64,000 bases of DNA from Nesterenkonia halophila (GTDB taxonomy: Bacteria; Actinomycetota; Actinomycetes; Actinomycetales; Micrococcaceae), in the NCBI RefSeq assembly GCF_009467795.1, contig NZ_WIAX01000009.1, forward strand, positions 1-64,000, given 5' to 3'. Below the pieces are notes generated by a model. The model was given only the letters and a program-made list of their open reading frames with translations, was not told the origin of the DNA and ran no database searches. Every line of letters begins with the position of its first letter. The first letter of the stretch is position 1. Shown here piece after piece: positions 36,053-44,979 of this stretch. The position numbers were made by a program, and so were the translations under genes.

Positions 36053-37153
36053 TCAGCTCGTGTGGTCGATGACATGACAGAGCGTCGAGCGCCAGTCGGG
36101 GGCGCCGGTGCTCAGCGCGTCCATCACCGTCGGCAGCTCGTCCAGCGGGGACCGGCCGGTCAGCAGCGCGTCGAAGCGGGCGTCGAGCATCCCCAGCGCG
36201 AGGTCCAGCCGCTGCCGCCGGCTGTGTCGCTCCCGGCGCGGCGCCGCGACCTCGCCGACCTGCGAGGCGACGAGTCGCAGACGACGGGCATGGAAGTCTT
36301 CCCCCAGCGGCACCCGCGGGGCAGTGCGGCCGAACCACGACTGCTCCACGACGACGGCGTCGTCGCCGGCCAGCCGCAGCGCCGCGGCGAGCCCGTCCTC
36401 CGTCGCCGAAGCATGGAAGACCACGTCGACGTCGCCGGCGGCCTCCTCCGGAGTCGTCGCCGCCAGACCGAGCCGGCGCGCCAGGTCCCGGCGGTCCTCG
36501 TCGACGTCGAGCACCTGCAGCCGCTCGGGACCCAGCGAGGAGGCCAGCAGCGCGGTGGTGAGGCCGACCAGGCCGGCGCCGACGACGCAGAGGCGGTCGC
36601 CGAGCGTCGCCGGTGCCTCCCAGATCGCGTTGAGGGCGGGCTCGGCGATGCCGGCCAGCAACGCCCGGTCGGCGGGGCAGCCCTCCGGAAGCGGGTGGCA
36701 GTCGCCGGCGGGCACCACCAGATGGTCGCGGTGTCCGCCGAGACAGAAGACCGTCCGTCCGATCAGCTGCTCGCCCTCGCGGTCGGCCGCCGCGCGGACC
36801 ACGCCGACGGCCAGATAGCCGTGGCTGACCGGATGGGGCAGATCGCCGAGCTGCAGCGGGGCACGCATGCGAGGGGCCACCGACTCGGGCACCTCGCCGC
36901 GATGCACCAGCGTCTCGGTGCCGCGGGAGATCCCGCTGAGGAGAGTCTCGACGAGCACGTCGCCGGGTCCCGGCTCGGGGACCGGTGCGCGACGGATCTC
37001 GCCGCGTCCCGGGGCGACGGTCCAGTACTGGCGGCTGAGCGGGGTGCAGCTGCCGGGCATGTCGGAGGACGTGTCGGGGGCCGCCTCGGAGGTCGGTCCG
37101 GAGGCGGGCTGGGAGGTCGCAGGACGACCGGAGCGGAACGTGCCGAGGTCCAT
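36053..37153 (-). CDS. Medium-chain dehydrogenase/reductase lacking the catalytic zinc Cys
   Basis: The 366-residue protein has an MDR N-domain and a Rossmann domain with DRLCVVGAGLVGLTTALLA (about residues 195-213). The catalytic-zinc motif C-G-x-C-G-T-D is replaced by SGISRGTE, so it is a zinc-independent MDR, similar in this respect to BchC-like dehydrogenases. The first 40 residues are variable. It is the first gene of the minus-strand operon, 71 bp before the pterin-synthase-like gene. Start 37153 (MDLGTF) is chosen since the frame upstream is antisense to the divergent gene. Confidence 0.87.
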   Translation of the reverse strand: MDLGTFRSGRPATSQPASGPTSEAAPDTSSDMPGSCTPLSRQYWTVAPGRGEIRRAPVPEPGPGDVLVETLLSGISRGTETLVHRGEVPESVAPRMRAPLQLGDLPHPVSHGYLAVGVVRAAADREGEQLIGRTVFCLGGHRDHLVVPAGDCHPLPEGCPADRALLAGIAEPALNAIWEAPATLGDRLCVVGAGLVGLTTALLASSLGPERLQVLDVDEDRRDLARRLGLAATTPEEAAGDVDVVFHASATEDGLAAALRLAGDDAVVVEQSWFGRTAPRVPLGEDFHARRLRLVASQVGEVAAPRRERHSRRQRLDLALGMLDARFDALLTGRSPLDELPTVMDALSTGAPDWRSTLCHVIDHTS

Positions 37154-37226
37154 GGCCGTATCCTGCCATGTCCTCCCCGTCGGGAGGGGCTGTGACCGGC
37201 GGCGATCGGGCAATAGGATCGCCGAT

Positions 37227-38069
37227 ATGGAGCCGACGGTCTGGAGAGCACGCGGACTCGCGCCGGTGCTGGCGGCCGCTGCGGTGCTCCTCGGCGGACT
37301 GACGCTGCTGGGCGATCCGCTGGCGGCGGGCTTCGGCCGCGGGCCGACCGCCGCGCGAGGAGCCTCCGGCGGCGAGGACGACGGCTTTCCCGGGACGGCG
37401 GTGCTCGGAGGCCTGCTCGTCTTCGGACTGTGCCAGCGGCACGCGCTCCGCGGCGCCGATCCCTTCCGCGCGGCCGATGCGGTGACGCTGCTGCGCACGA
37501 CGCTGCTGGGACTGTTCGTCGCGGTGCTGATCCGTCTGCTCCTCGCCGAGACGACGCCGTCCGAGCCCCTGATGCTCGACTGGCCGGCGGTGGCCCTCGC
37601 CGCCGTGATCCTGCTGCTCGACGGGGTCGACGGCGCCGTGGCCAGAGCCTGCGGCGGCGGCACCACGGCCGGACGTCGCTACGACGATGTCGCCGACGCG
37701 GTGGTGCTGTTCGTGCTCGCCGCGGCGGCGGGCGGGCTGCTGGTGTGGTGGGCGGTGCTGGCCGGGGCGGTCAAGCCGCTGTTCGTGCTCGGCGGGCGAT
37801 TTCGTCCTCGGTGGCGCGACCCGCTGCGTCCCAGCGGCCTGCGACGCGTGCTGGGCACCGCGCCGGGGGCGCTGCTGCTGACGGCGGTCGCGCCCCTGCC
37901 GTGGGAGCAGCGGATGGGCCGGCTCTGCGGGGCCGAGGCCGCTCTGCCGATGGACCCGGCGGTCGGGCGCCTGGTCGCCGCGGGGCTGGCGGTGCTGCTC
38001 GTCGCGGTCTCTTTCGGCCGGGACATCGCCGATCTGGAGCGGAGGGCCGTGGGTCGGGGACATGGATGA
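37227..38069 (+). CDS. CDP-alcohol phosphatidyltransferase-like membrane protein
   Basis: The 280-residue protein has the CDP-alcohol transferase motif DG-x2-AR ... G-x3-D-x3-D (DGAVARACGGGTTAG then RRYDDVAD, about residues 135-158) within about six to seven membrane segments. TAGGAT (37214-37219) stands 7 nt before the ATG, supporting a leaderless start. It is divergent from the MDR gene, and with the downstream glycosyltransferase suggests attachment of a glycosylated head group to a lipid; this is inference. Confidence 0.85.
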   Translation: MEPTVWRARGLAPVLAAAAVLLGGLTLLGDPLAAGFGRGPTAARGASGGEDDGFPGTAVLGGLLVFGLCQRHALRGADPFRAADAVTLLRTTLLGLFVAVLIRLLLAETTPSEPLMLDWPAVALAAVILLLDGVDGAVARACGGGTTAGRRYDDVADAVVLFVLAAAAGGLLVWWAVLAGAVKPLFVLGGRFRPRWRDPLRPSGLRRVLGTAPGALLLTAVAPLPWEQRMGRLCGAEAALPMDPAVGRLVAAGLAVLLVAVSFGRDIADLERRAVGRGHG

Positions 38070-38117
38070 CCACCGCGCGGTCCACGCGACGCTCCCCGCA
38101 GTTGGCACAATGGCGGT

Positions 38118-39212
38118 GTGCTGCGACTCTTCTTCGACGCCCGCTACACCCGGACCCGGGTCCACGACGGGATCTCCCGCTTCTCGGCCAGCCTCATCGA
38201 GGCCGCCGCCGAGCATGCCGAGGTCACGCTGCTCATCAGCGACGAGGAACAGCTGAACCTGCTGCCCGAAGGACTGCCTCGGCTGCGGATCACCTCGCCG
38301 ACCTCGCCCCGCGAGCCCTGGGTGGCCCGGCAGATCAATCCCCACCGGCCCGACGTCGTCTTCTCGCCGATGCAGACGATGGGCGGATTCGGGCGCAGCT
38401 ACCCGCTGATCCTCACGCTGCACGACCTCATCTACTACGAGCACCGGACTCCGCCGCGGGATCTGCCGGGGCCCGTGCGGCTGGGCTGGCGCCTCTATCA
38501 CCTCAGCTATCTCCCGCAGCGATTCGTGCTGAACCAGGCCGACGCCGTCGCCACCGTCTCGGAGACCACGCGCGGACTGATGCACGACCATCGGCTCACG
38601 CGTCGGCCGATCGAGCTGATCCCGAATGCCCCGCAGCCGGTGGCCGAGCCTCGCGATCCCGAGCAGGCTCCGAGTCGTGATCTGGTCTACATGGGGTCCT
38701 TCATGGCCTACAAGAACGTCGAGACTCTGGTGCGTGCCCTCGAGGAGCTGCCTGACCACCGGCTGCACCTGTGCAGTCCGATCGCCGCGTCCCGCCGCGA
38801 GGAGCTCGCCGCCCTGACGGTCCGCCCCGAGCAGCTGGTCTTCCATGACGGCATCGACGAGGCCGACTACCGGAAGCTGCTGCGCACCGCCGAGGCTCTG
38901 GTCACCCTCTCCCGGGCCGAGGGCTACGGGCTGCCGGTGGTCGAGGCGATGGCCCACGGCACCCCGACGATCGTCTCGGACCTGCCGATCTTCGCCGAGA
39001 TCGCCGGCGGCGCCGTCGCCTCCCGCGGGGCCCAGATCGTCGACCCCGATCGGCCCGAGCAGCTGGCCGCGGCCGTCCGCACGTTGGAGGACCGCCGGGT
39101 CTTCGCCGAAGCCTCCCGGGCCGCTCGTCGGCGCAGCGCCGACTTCAGCTGGGAGGACTCCGCCCGCCGGCTGGTCGAACTGGGGGAGCGGCTGGCCGCC
39201 GATCGCAGCTGA
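38118..39212 (+). CDS. GT4-family glycosyltransferase
   Basis: The 364-residue protein is a GT4 enzyme: N-domain LRLFFDARYTRTRVHDGISR, then LTLHDLIYYEHRTPP. The C-domain has YMGSFMAYKNVETLVRALEE, SRAEGYGLPVVEAMAHGTP (E-x7-E type) and TIVSDLPIFAEIAG. GTG start at 38118, 48 bp after the CDP-alcohol transferase. Its 3' end meets the convergent M23 peptidase frame. Confidence 0.9.
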   Translation: MLRLFFDARYTRTRVHDGISRFSASLIEAAAEHAEVTLLISDEEQLNLLPEGLPRLRITSPTSPREPWVARQINPHRPDVVFSPMQTMGGFGRSYPLILTLHDLIYYEHRTPPRDLPGPVRLGWRLYHLSYLPQRFVLNQADAVATVSETTRGLMHDHRLTRRPIELIPNAPQPVAEPRDPEQAPSRDLVYMGSFMAYKNVETLVRALEELPDHRLHLCSPIAASRREELAALTVRPEQLVFHDGIDEADYRKLLRTAEALVTLSRAEGYGLPVVEAMAHGTPTIVSDLPIFAEIAGGAVASRGAQIVDPDRPEQLAAAVRTLEDRRVFAEASRAARRRSADFSWEDSARRLVELGERLAADRS

Positions 39213-39842
39213 GGGCTCGTCCTCGACGGGCAGCAGCACGGAGGGCTCCAGCCGCCCGAGCATCAGCAACGGGTTCAGATACTCGCCGCGCTCGCGGACT
39301 CCCCAGTGCAGACAGTCGTCGGCGCACTCCGCGACGGAGGCGACGTGGCCGCCTTCGGCGAGCCGACCGATCTCGTCTCCGGCGGCGACGACGTCGCCGA
39401 CCTCCACCGATCCGGAGACCGGTTCGAGTGAGCTGACCCGGCCGTCGCCGTGGTCGATCGAGATCACCGGGCGGTCGACCACAGTCCCGACGAAGCGCAC
39501 CGTCCCGGCGGCGGGAGCCACCACGCGCGGTGCCTCGAGGCGCAGATCGACGCCGCGATGTCCGGCGTCCCACGGACGCGGCGGGGCGGCGAAGTCGGTG
39601 ACCACCTCCGGGGCGGACCCGGTGGGCGAGACCCAGTCCGTCTGCGGCGACGAGCGGCTCGCCGCGGCGTCGTCGGCGGTCACGGCCGGCGCCGCGAGGC
39701 TCGGCGCCAGCAGGACGAGCGCCGCCAGGACGACGGCGAGCACCGCCGTCGGCGGTCGTCGTGCGGGATCGGCGTGCGGCGTCGCACGCTGGACGACGCC
39801 GTCGGAGGGGCGGAGTCGCGGGAACAGGTGCATGACCGCCAT
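39213..39842 (-). CDS. M23-family peptidase (secreted), no in-frame stop at the expected end
   Basis: From 39842 (MAVMHLF) or 39833 the frame encodes a short basic head, an export/membrane segment (AVLAVVLAALVLLAPSLAAP, about residues 34-53) and a LytM/M23 domain with HRGVDLRLEAP and CLHWGVRERG, the two metal-binding motifs. The domain ends LLMLGRLEPSVLLPV, where family members stop. Here the frame continues antisense through the glycosyltransferase and beyond with no stop until 36030. I place the end at the start of the glycosyltransferase overlap; the real end is not determined. M23 peptidases beside rpsB are common in Micrococcales. Confidence 0.7.
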
Positions 39843-40044
39843 CGTGGTCCACCTGCGGGTTCTCGGCGCGGCGGACCTCTGCGACTGTGCAGAGCACGGC
39901 GTGTCGTCGGTCGGAGGGGGCCGGCTGTGCAGGAACGGGCCGGCGGTCGGCACCAGAAGGGTGCGGGAGCTGCATGCGGCGGGCTCTGAGGGTGAATGGC
40001 GGGTGAGGGTGGCACGACAGCGTGTGTCACCGATCGACCCCGTG

Positions 40045-40127
40045 GAGTTTCGCGGGCCTCCTCCAACTGGACGGGGCGTGGAGAACACGACGAGGCGGAT
40101 CGGTGGCCCCGTCCAACTGGACGGGGA
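40045..40127. repeat. REP-like dispersed repeat, copy 2 (upstream of rpsB)
   Basis: These 83 bp match 4200-4283 (same order of palindromic modules, common segments CTCCAACTGGAC, GGCGGATCGG, GGACGGGGA). It lies in the long 39843-40519 gap, of which nothing else but the rpsB promoter and leader is recognisable. Confidence 0.75.
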
Positions 40128-40212
40128 CGAGCGACCCCGCATGACGCGAGGCGGGCGGCGCCGGCCTCTCCAGAGTGCCTCGCACCACAGGGCCCGTGCC
40201 GACGATCTGTAG

Positions 40213-40519
40213 TACACTGATCGCCAGCAGCTGCCGCAGGCTGTCCTCACCCCTGCCTTTCTCCGATCGGCCGGACCGTGTCCGGCGCACCGGGGCCGGG
40301 TCGGGGTGCGGATCACGTCGACGGCGCTGACTTCGCGCAGAGGCTGCCTGCTCCGCAGGGCCTCCCCGTCGGTCCGCTCGCCGCAGCGGTCGGGGAGGAT
40401 GAACCGATCCCTCCTCTGCCAGGGCCCCGGGCGAACCGGGGAGGCAACGATCAACTGAGAAGCTCAGCCGGTGCTGCACGTGAGGACGTGTTCGAAGCCC
40501 GGCATCGAAAGGACATCCC
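40213..40519 (+). promoter_or_regulatory. rpsB promoter and long leader
   Basis: TACACT at 40213-40218 is a -10 box. The predicted start near 40225 leaves about 295 nt before rpsB, rich in complementary GGCCGG/CCGGCC-type segments (about 40270-40315). A long structured leader suits autogenous control by S2, as known in other bacteria, but no known motif is recognised. Confidence 0.5.
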
Positions 40520-41386
40520 ATGCCCGTCGTCACCATGCGCCAGCTGCTCGACAGCGGCGTCCACTTCGGCCACCAGACCCGCCGCTGGAACCCGAAGATG
40601 AAGCGCCACATCTTCACCGAGCGCAACGGCATCTACATCATCGACCTGCAGCAGTCGCTGTCCTACATCGACCGCGCCTACGACTTCGTCAAGCAGACGG
40701 TCGCCCACGGCGGCTCGATCCTGTTCGTCGGCACCAAGAAGCAGGCCCAGGAGGCCATCGCCGAGCAGGCCACGCGCGTCGGCCAGCCCTACGTGAACCA
40801 CCGCTGGCTGGGCGGCATGCTCACCAACTTCGCCACGGTCTCCAAGCGCGTCCAGCGCATGAAGGAGCTCGAGGAGATCGACTTCGACGACGTCGCCGGC
40901 TCCGGCCGCACGAAGAAGGAGCTGCTGCTGCTGTCCCGCGAGCTGGACAAGCTGCAGTCCAACCTGGGCGGCATCCGGAACCTGACCAAGACGCCGTCGG
41001 CCATCTGGGTCGTCGACACCAAGAAGGAGCACCTGGCGGTCGACGAGGCCAAGAAGCTGGGCATCCCGGTGGTCGCGATCCTGGACACCAACTGCGACCC
41101 GGACGAGGTCGACTACCCGGTTCCGGGCAACGACGACGCCATCCGCTCCGTGGACCTGCTGACCCGCGTCATCGCCGACGCCGCGGCTGAGGGCGTCATC
41201 GCCCGCGAGGACAAGCGCGGCGGCGGCTCCGGCCAGGCCGCCGAGCCGATGGCCGAGTGGGAGCGCGAGCTGCTCGAGCAGCACGCCGCCGAGCAGGCCG
41301 GCCAGGCCGAGTCCGCCGGTGAGCAGACCTCCGCCGAGAACTCCGAGACTGCCGAGCAGTCGGAGACCGCCGAGAAGTCCGAGTAA
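40520..41386 (+). CDS. rpsB: 30S ribosomal protein S2
   Basis: The 288-residue protein starts with the S2 signature [20 protein letters not shown] and has [32 protein letters not shown] and [20 protein letters not shown]. The C-terminal tail (about 240-288) is acidic and Gln/Glu-rich, usual for high-G+C actinobacteria. GAAAGGA precedes ATG 40520. First gene of the rpsB-tsf unit. Confidence 0.98.
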   Translation: MPVVTMRQLLDSGVHFGHQTRRWNPKMKRHIFTERNGIYIIDLQQSLSYIDRAYDFVKQTVAHGGSILFVGTKKQAQEAIAEQATRVGQPYVNHRWLGGMLTNFATVSKRVQRMKELEEIDFDDVAGSGRTKKELLLLSRELDKLQSNLGGIRNLTKTPSAIWVVDTKKEHLAVDEAKKLGIPVVAILDTNCDPDEVDYPVPGNDDAIRSVDLLTRVIADAAAEGVIAREDKRGGGSGQAAEPMAEWERELLEQHAAEQAGQAESAGEQTSAENSETAEQSETAEKSE

Positions 41387-41435
41387 GGCTCGACGCGAGC
41401 GCGACCGCCGAGCGCGACGCTCGTCGCGTCAGTTC

Positions 41436-41482
41436 CTCACGCCCGTCCCCGAAGGCGCCACGCCTCCGGGGACGGGCGTGAG
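41436..41482 (+). terminator. Hairpin between rpsB and tsf (attenuator/terminator)
   Basis: The arms CTCACGCCCGTCCCCG and CGGGGACGGGCGTGAG pair over 16 bp, and the loop contains AGGCG-CCA-CGCCT, which extends the stem. It lies 50 bp after rpsB and 62 bp before tsf, with no other promoter evident, so it may reduce tsf relative to rpsB. Confidence 0.75.
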
Positions 41483-41543
41483 GACTGCGGAGCACGCACA
41501 CCATCACAGATCATCCCCTACGAACCCCATCGGAGGACGGGAC

Positions 41544-42383
41544 ATGGCGAACTACACCGCTGCTGACATCAAGGCCCTGCGCGAGCGCACGGGCGCCGGC
41601 ATGATGGACGTCAAGAAGGCCCTGGACGAGGCCGACGGCAACTTCGAGAAGGCCATCGAGGCCATCCGCGTCAAGGGCCTCAAGGGCGCCGCGAAGCGCG
41701 AGAGCCGCTCGGCCGCCGAGGGCCTGGTCGTTGCCAAGGTCGTCGACGGCACCAAGGGCTTCCTGGTCGAGGTCAACGCCGAGACCGACTTCGTGGCGAA
41801 GTCCGACAAGTTCGTCGGCCTCGCCGAGCAGGTCCTGGAGACCGCGGTGGCCCATGACGTCGACACCCTCGAGCAGCTGCTGGAGGCCGACGTCGACGGC
41901 AAGAAGCTCTCCGACCACGTCACCGAGGAGGGCGCGACCCTGGGTGAGAAGGTCCTGGTCAGCCGGCTCGCCAAGGTCGAGGGCGCCGCCGTCGACGCCT
42001 ACCTGCACAAGACCGCCAAGGACCTGCCGGCCCAGGTCGGCGTGCTCATCGCCGTCGACGCCGACTCCGAGGACGCCAAGACGGCCGCGCACGACGTCGC
42101 CGTGCACGCCGCCGCGATGGCGCCGAACCACCTCACCCGGGACGAGGTTCCGGAGGAGACTGTGGCCAACGAGCGCCGCATCGCGGAGGAGACCGCCCGT
42201 GCGGAGGACAAGCCGGAGCAGGCGATCCCGAAGATCATCGAGGGCCGGGTGAACGCGTTCTTCAAGGACAACGTCCTGCTGGACCAGCCCTTCGCCAAGG
42301 ACCCGAAGCAGACCGTCGCCCAGGTCCTGGAGGCGGCCGGCACCGCGGCGCAGGCCATGGCCCGCTTCCGCGTCGGCTCCTGA
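41544..42383 (+). CDS. tsf: Elongation factor Ts
   Basis: The 279-residue nucleotide-exchange factor for EF-Tu has the N-terminal UBA-like module with LRERTGAGMMDVKKALDEA and the core TDFVAKSDKF motif that contacts EF-Tu. The C-terminal dimerisation module ends QVLEAAGTAAQAMARFRVG. CGGAGGACGG lies 8 nt before the ATG. It follows rpsB as in nearly all bacteria. Confidence 0.98.
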   Translation: MANYTAADIKALRERTGAGMMDVKKALDEADGNFEKAIEAIRVKGLKGAAKRESRSAAEGLVVAKVVDGTKGFLVEVNAETDFVAKSDKFVGLAEQVLETAVAHDVDTLEQLLEADVDGKKLSDHVTEEGATLGEKVLVSRLAKVEGAAVDAYLHKTAKDLPAQVGVLIAVDADSEDAKTAAHDVAVHAAAMAPNHLTRDEVPEETVANERRIAEETARAEDKPEQAIPKIIEGRVNAFFKDNVLLDQPFAKDPKQTVAQVLEAAGTAAQAMARFRVGS

Positions 42384-42399
42384 ACGACGCCGAGACGTC

Positions 42400-42429
42400 G
42401 GAGCACCGCCCCGTGCGGGGCGGTGCTCC
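42400..42429 (+). terminator. Terminator after tsf
   Basis: The arms GGAGCACCGCCCC and GGGGCGGTGCTCC pair perfectly over 13 bp around a GTGC loop, 16 bp after the stop. Confidence 0.88.
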
Positions 42430-42452
42430 TCGTCGGACCGGGCCGTGATGCC

Positions 42453-42458
42453 TACACT
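42453..42458 (+). promoter_or_regulatory. -10 element of pyrH (TACACT)
   Basis: TACACT directly after the tsf terminator; predicted start near 42465 with a leader of about 120 nt. Confidence 0.5.
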
Positions 42459-42584
42459 GAGGCAGAACGCTCGATCCACGACGACAGGGGGTGGCCACTC
42501 GACTGCAGTGGTCACCCTCTTCTCATGCCCGCCTCCGATGTCCGGACCGCTCCGCGCGCCGACGCCGAAAGGACCCCGCCGCCG

Positions 42585-43358
42585 ATGACCGACCAGGCCG
42601 CAGCCCCAGCCGCTCAGACCGCCGTCACCCACCACGAGCCCCGGCAGCCGGGCTCCTCGCGCCGCCGCGTGCTCCTGAAGCTCTCCGGGGAGGTCTTCGG
42701 CGGCGGCAGCGTCGGCGTGGACCCGGCGACCGTCCGCGGCATCGCCGAGCAGATCGCCGCGGTCGGCGAGGAGGTCGAGGTCTGCGTCGTCGTCGGCGGC
42801 GGCAACTTCTTCCGCGGCGCGGAGCTGTCCCGGGCCGGCATGGACCGGGCGCGCGCCGACTACATGGGCATGCTGGGCACAGTGATGAACTGCCTGGCGC
42901 TGCAGGACTTCCTGGAGCAGGCCGGACGGGCCACCCGCGTGCAGACCGCGATCACCATGGGCCAGGTCGCCGAGTCCTACATCCCGCTGCGGGCGATCCG
43001 GCACATGGAGAAGGGACGCGTCGTGGTCTTCGGCGCCGGAGCCGGCATGCCCTACTTCTCCACCGACACCGTCTGCGCCCAGCGCGCGCTGGAGGTCGAC
43101 GCCGACATGATCCTGATGGGCAAGTCCGGCGTCGACGGCGTCTACACCTCGGACCCGAAGACCGACCCGGAGGCCGAGAAGCTCGAGCATCTGACCTACT
43201 CGCAGGCGCTGCGGCAGAACATCCGGGTGATGGACCAGACTGCGATGACCATGTGCAACGACAACGACCTGTCGATGCGCGTCTTCGGCATGGAGGGCGA
43301 CGGCGACGTCACCCGGGCGCTGCTGGGCGAGGAGCTCGGCACGCTGGTGACGCCCTGA
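42585..43358 (+). CDS. pyrH: UMP kinase
   Basis: The 257-residue amino-acid-kinase-fold enzyme phosphorylates UMP to UDP. Motifs: [13 protein letters not shown] (phosphate loop), [13 protein letters not shown], and [18 protein letters not shown]. The N-terminal 28 residues are variable; ATG 42585 after GAAAGGA is chosen, with other in-frame starts upstream less likely. A long hairpin terminator directly follows the stop, so it is probably separate from frr. Confidence 0.97.
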   Translation: MTDQAAAPAAQTAVTHHEPRQPGSSRRRVLLKLSGEVFGGGSVGVDPATVRGIAEQIAAVGEEVEVCVVVGGGNFFRGAELSRAGMDRARADYMGMLGTVMNCLALQDFLEQAGRATRVQTAITMGQVAESYIPLRAIRHMEKGRVVVFGAGAGMPYFSTDTVCAQRALEVDADMILMGKSGVDGVYTSDPKTDPEAEKLEHLTYSQALRQNIRVMDQTAMTMCNDNDLSMRVFGMEGDGDVTRALLGEELGTLVTP

Positions 43359-43397
43359 GGGCTCCCGCACAGACGCTGCGCGTCTGCACGGGGGCCC
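43359..43397 (+). terminator. Terminator after pyrH
   Basis: The arms GGGCTCCCG and CGGGGGCCC (one G-T pair) enclose a second perfect stem CAGACGC-TGC-GCGTCTG, making a 39-nt hairpin with a CA/CA internal loop starting at the stop codon. Confidence 0.75.
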
Positions 43398-43478
43398 TGA
43401 CCTCAGGGGCCCACGTGACATGGCCCGACGAGCGTCCCCGCGCCGCCCGGCGATGCGCCTGATCAGCTGACCGGCACG

Positions 43479-43484
43479 TAGACT
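43479..43484 (+). promoter_or_regulatory. -10 element of frr-cdsA (TAGACT)
   Basis: TAGACT with predicted start near 43491, about 35 nt before frr. Confidence 0.5.
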
Positions 43485-43525
43485 GGTGCCTGCAGTACCG
43501 ACTCGAGGAGCTCAAGGAGAGCGAC

Positions 43526-44083
43526 GTGATTGACGAGACCCTGACCGAGGCCGAAGCGAGCATGGACAGCGCCGTCGAGGCGACCAGCGAGGACTTCGCC
43601 ACGGTGCGCACCGGGCGCGCCAACCCCTCCCTGTACTCCAAGGTGCTGGTCGACTACTACGGCTCGCCGACGCCGCTGCAGCAGCTGGCCTCCTTCAGCA
43701 CGCCGGACGCCCGGACCATCCTGATCACCCCGTACGACGTCTCGGCGATGCGCGAGATCGAGAAGGCCCTGTCGGACTCCGAGGTGGGCGCCAATCCGTC
43801 CAACGACGGCAAGCAGATCCGCATCGTGATGCCGGAGATGACCGAGGAGCGGCGCAAGGAGTACGCCAAGCTGGTCAGGTCCAAGGGCGAGGACCACAAG
43901 GTGTCGGTGCGCAACGCCCGCCGCAAGGCCAAGGACGCCATCGCCAAGGCCGTGAAGAACGGCGACATCGGCGAGGACGAGGGTGAGCGCGGACACAGCG
44001 ACCTCGAGACCCTCACCAAGACCCACACCGAGCGCATCGACGAGATGACGCGCCGCAAGGAAGCCGAGCTGCTCGAGGTCTGA
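43526..44083 (+). CDS. frr: Ribosome recycling factor
   Basis: The 185-residue protein has the full RRF length and pattern: TVRTGRANPSL, LQQLASFSTPDARTI, LGANPSNDGKQIR-like segment and the C-terminal helix THTERIDEMTRRKEAELLEV. With EF-G it splits post-termination ribosomes. GTG start with AAGGAGA 6 nt upstream. cdsA begins 3 bp after its stop. Confidence 0.98.
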   Translation: MIDETLTEAEASMDSAVEATSEDFATVRTGRANPSLYSKVLVDYYGSPTPLQQLASFSTPDARTILITPYDVSAMREIEKALSDSEVGANPSNDGKQIRIVMPEMTEERRKEYAKLVRSKGEDHKVSVRNARRKAKDAIAKAVKNGDIGEDEGERGHSDLETLTKTHTERIDEMTRRKEAELLEV

Positions 44084-44086
44084 TCG

Positions 44087-44974
44087 ATGATCGGTCAGAA
44101 GCGCCCGAGACCCGCCGAGAGCGCGGAGGCGGCCGCGCCGCGCACTCCGCGGGCGGGGCGCGACCTCCCCGCGGCCATCCTCACCGGCGCGGCTCTGCTC
44201 ATTCCCGCCGTGCTGGGGATCGTGTTCATGCCGCTGCTGCTGATCCTGCTGGCGGTGGTGCTGCTGGCGATGGGCGCCTGGGAGGTCGCCGTCGCCCTGG
44301 AGACCCAGGGCCTGCGGCTGCCCAAGATCCCGCTGTTCCTCGGCGCGCTGACCATGCCGCTGGCCGCCTTCTTCGGCGGCGTCGAGGCGCTGACTCTGGC
44401 GCTGATGGTCACCTGCGCGGCGATCGCGGTGATCGCGGCGATCTACCGGATCCACGACGCCGGACGTTCGATCATGGCCTCGATGTTCGTCGCCTGCTGG
44501 GTGCCGTTCCTCATCTCCTTCGCCGTGCTGCTCATCGATCAGCCGATGGGCCAGTGGCGGCTGGCCGTGGTGGTGCTCCTCGTCGTCGCCAACGACACCT
44601 TCGGCTATCTGGTGGGCGTGCTCTTCGGCAAACACCCGATGGCCCCGACGATCAGCCCGAAGAAGTCCTGGGAGGGCTTCGCCGGCTCGATGCTCGGCTC
44701 CGTCGCAGTGGGCGTGCTCGCCTCGGTGCTGATATTCGACGAGCCGCCGCACATCGGCGCGGTGCTGGCCGCGGCCGTCGTCGTCGTCTCCACCGCCGGG
44801 GACTTCTCCGAGTCGATGGTCAAGCGTGAGCTGGGGCTGAAGGACATGTCGCATGTGCTCCCCGGCCACGGCGGAGTGATGGATCGGCTCGACTCGCTGG
44901 TCTTCGCGATGCCCACCGCCTTCTTCGTCATCGTGGCGCTGTCTCCGCAATCGACCGGCATTCCATTAGGCTGA
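44087..44974 (+). CDS. cdsA: Phosphatidate cytidylyltransferase
   Basis: The 295-residue membrane enzyme makes CDP-diacylglycerol, the precursor used by the CDP-alcohol phosphatidyltransferases elsewhere in the window. About eight membrane segments and the CdsA signature S-x-V-K-R-x4-K-D ... P-x-H-G-G-x-x-D-R-x-D (SMVKRELGLKD then VLPGHGGVMDRLD, about residues 245-272) are visible. Coupled to frr by a 3-bp gap. Confidence 0.97.
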   Translation: MIGQKRPRPAESAEAAAPRTPRAGRDLPAAILTGAALLIPAVLGIVFMPLLLILLAVVLLAMGAWEVAVALETQGLRLPKIPLFLGALTMPLAAFFGGVEALTLALMVTCAAIAVIAAIYRIHDAGRSIMASMFVACWVPFLISFAVLLIDQPMGQWRLAVVVLLVVANDTFGYLVGVLFGKHPMAPTISPKKSWEGFAGSMLGSVAVGVLASVLIFDEPPHIGAVLAAAVVVVSTAGDFSESMVKRELGLKDMSHVLPGHGGVMDRLDSLVFAMPTAFFVIVALSPQSTGIPLG

Positions 44975-44979
44975 GTCCC

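Noticed and set aside
36030-40454. A 1474-codon open frame on the minus strand
   Set aside because: Most of it is antisense to well supported glycosyltransferase, CDP-alcohol transferase and to the rpsB leader; only the M23 segment (about 39213-39842) has family motifs.
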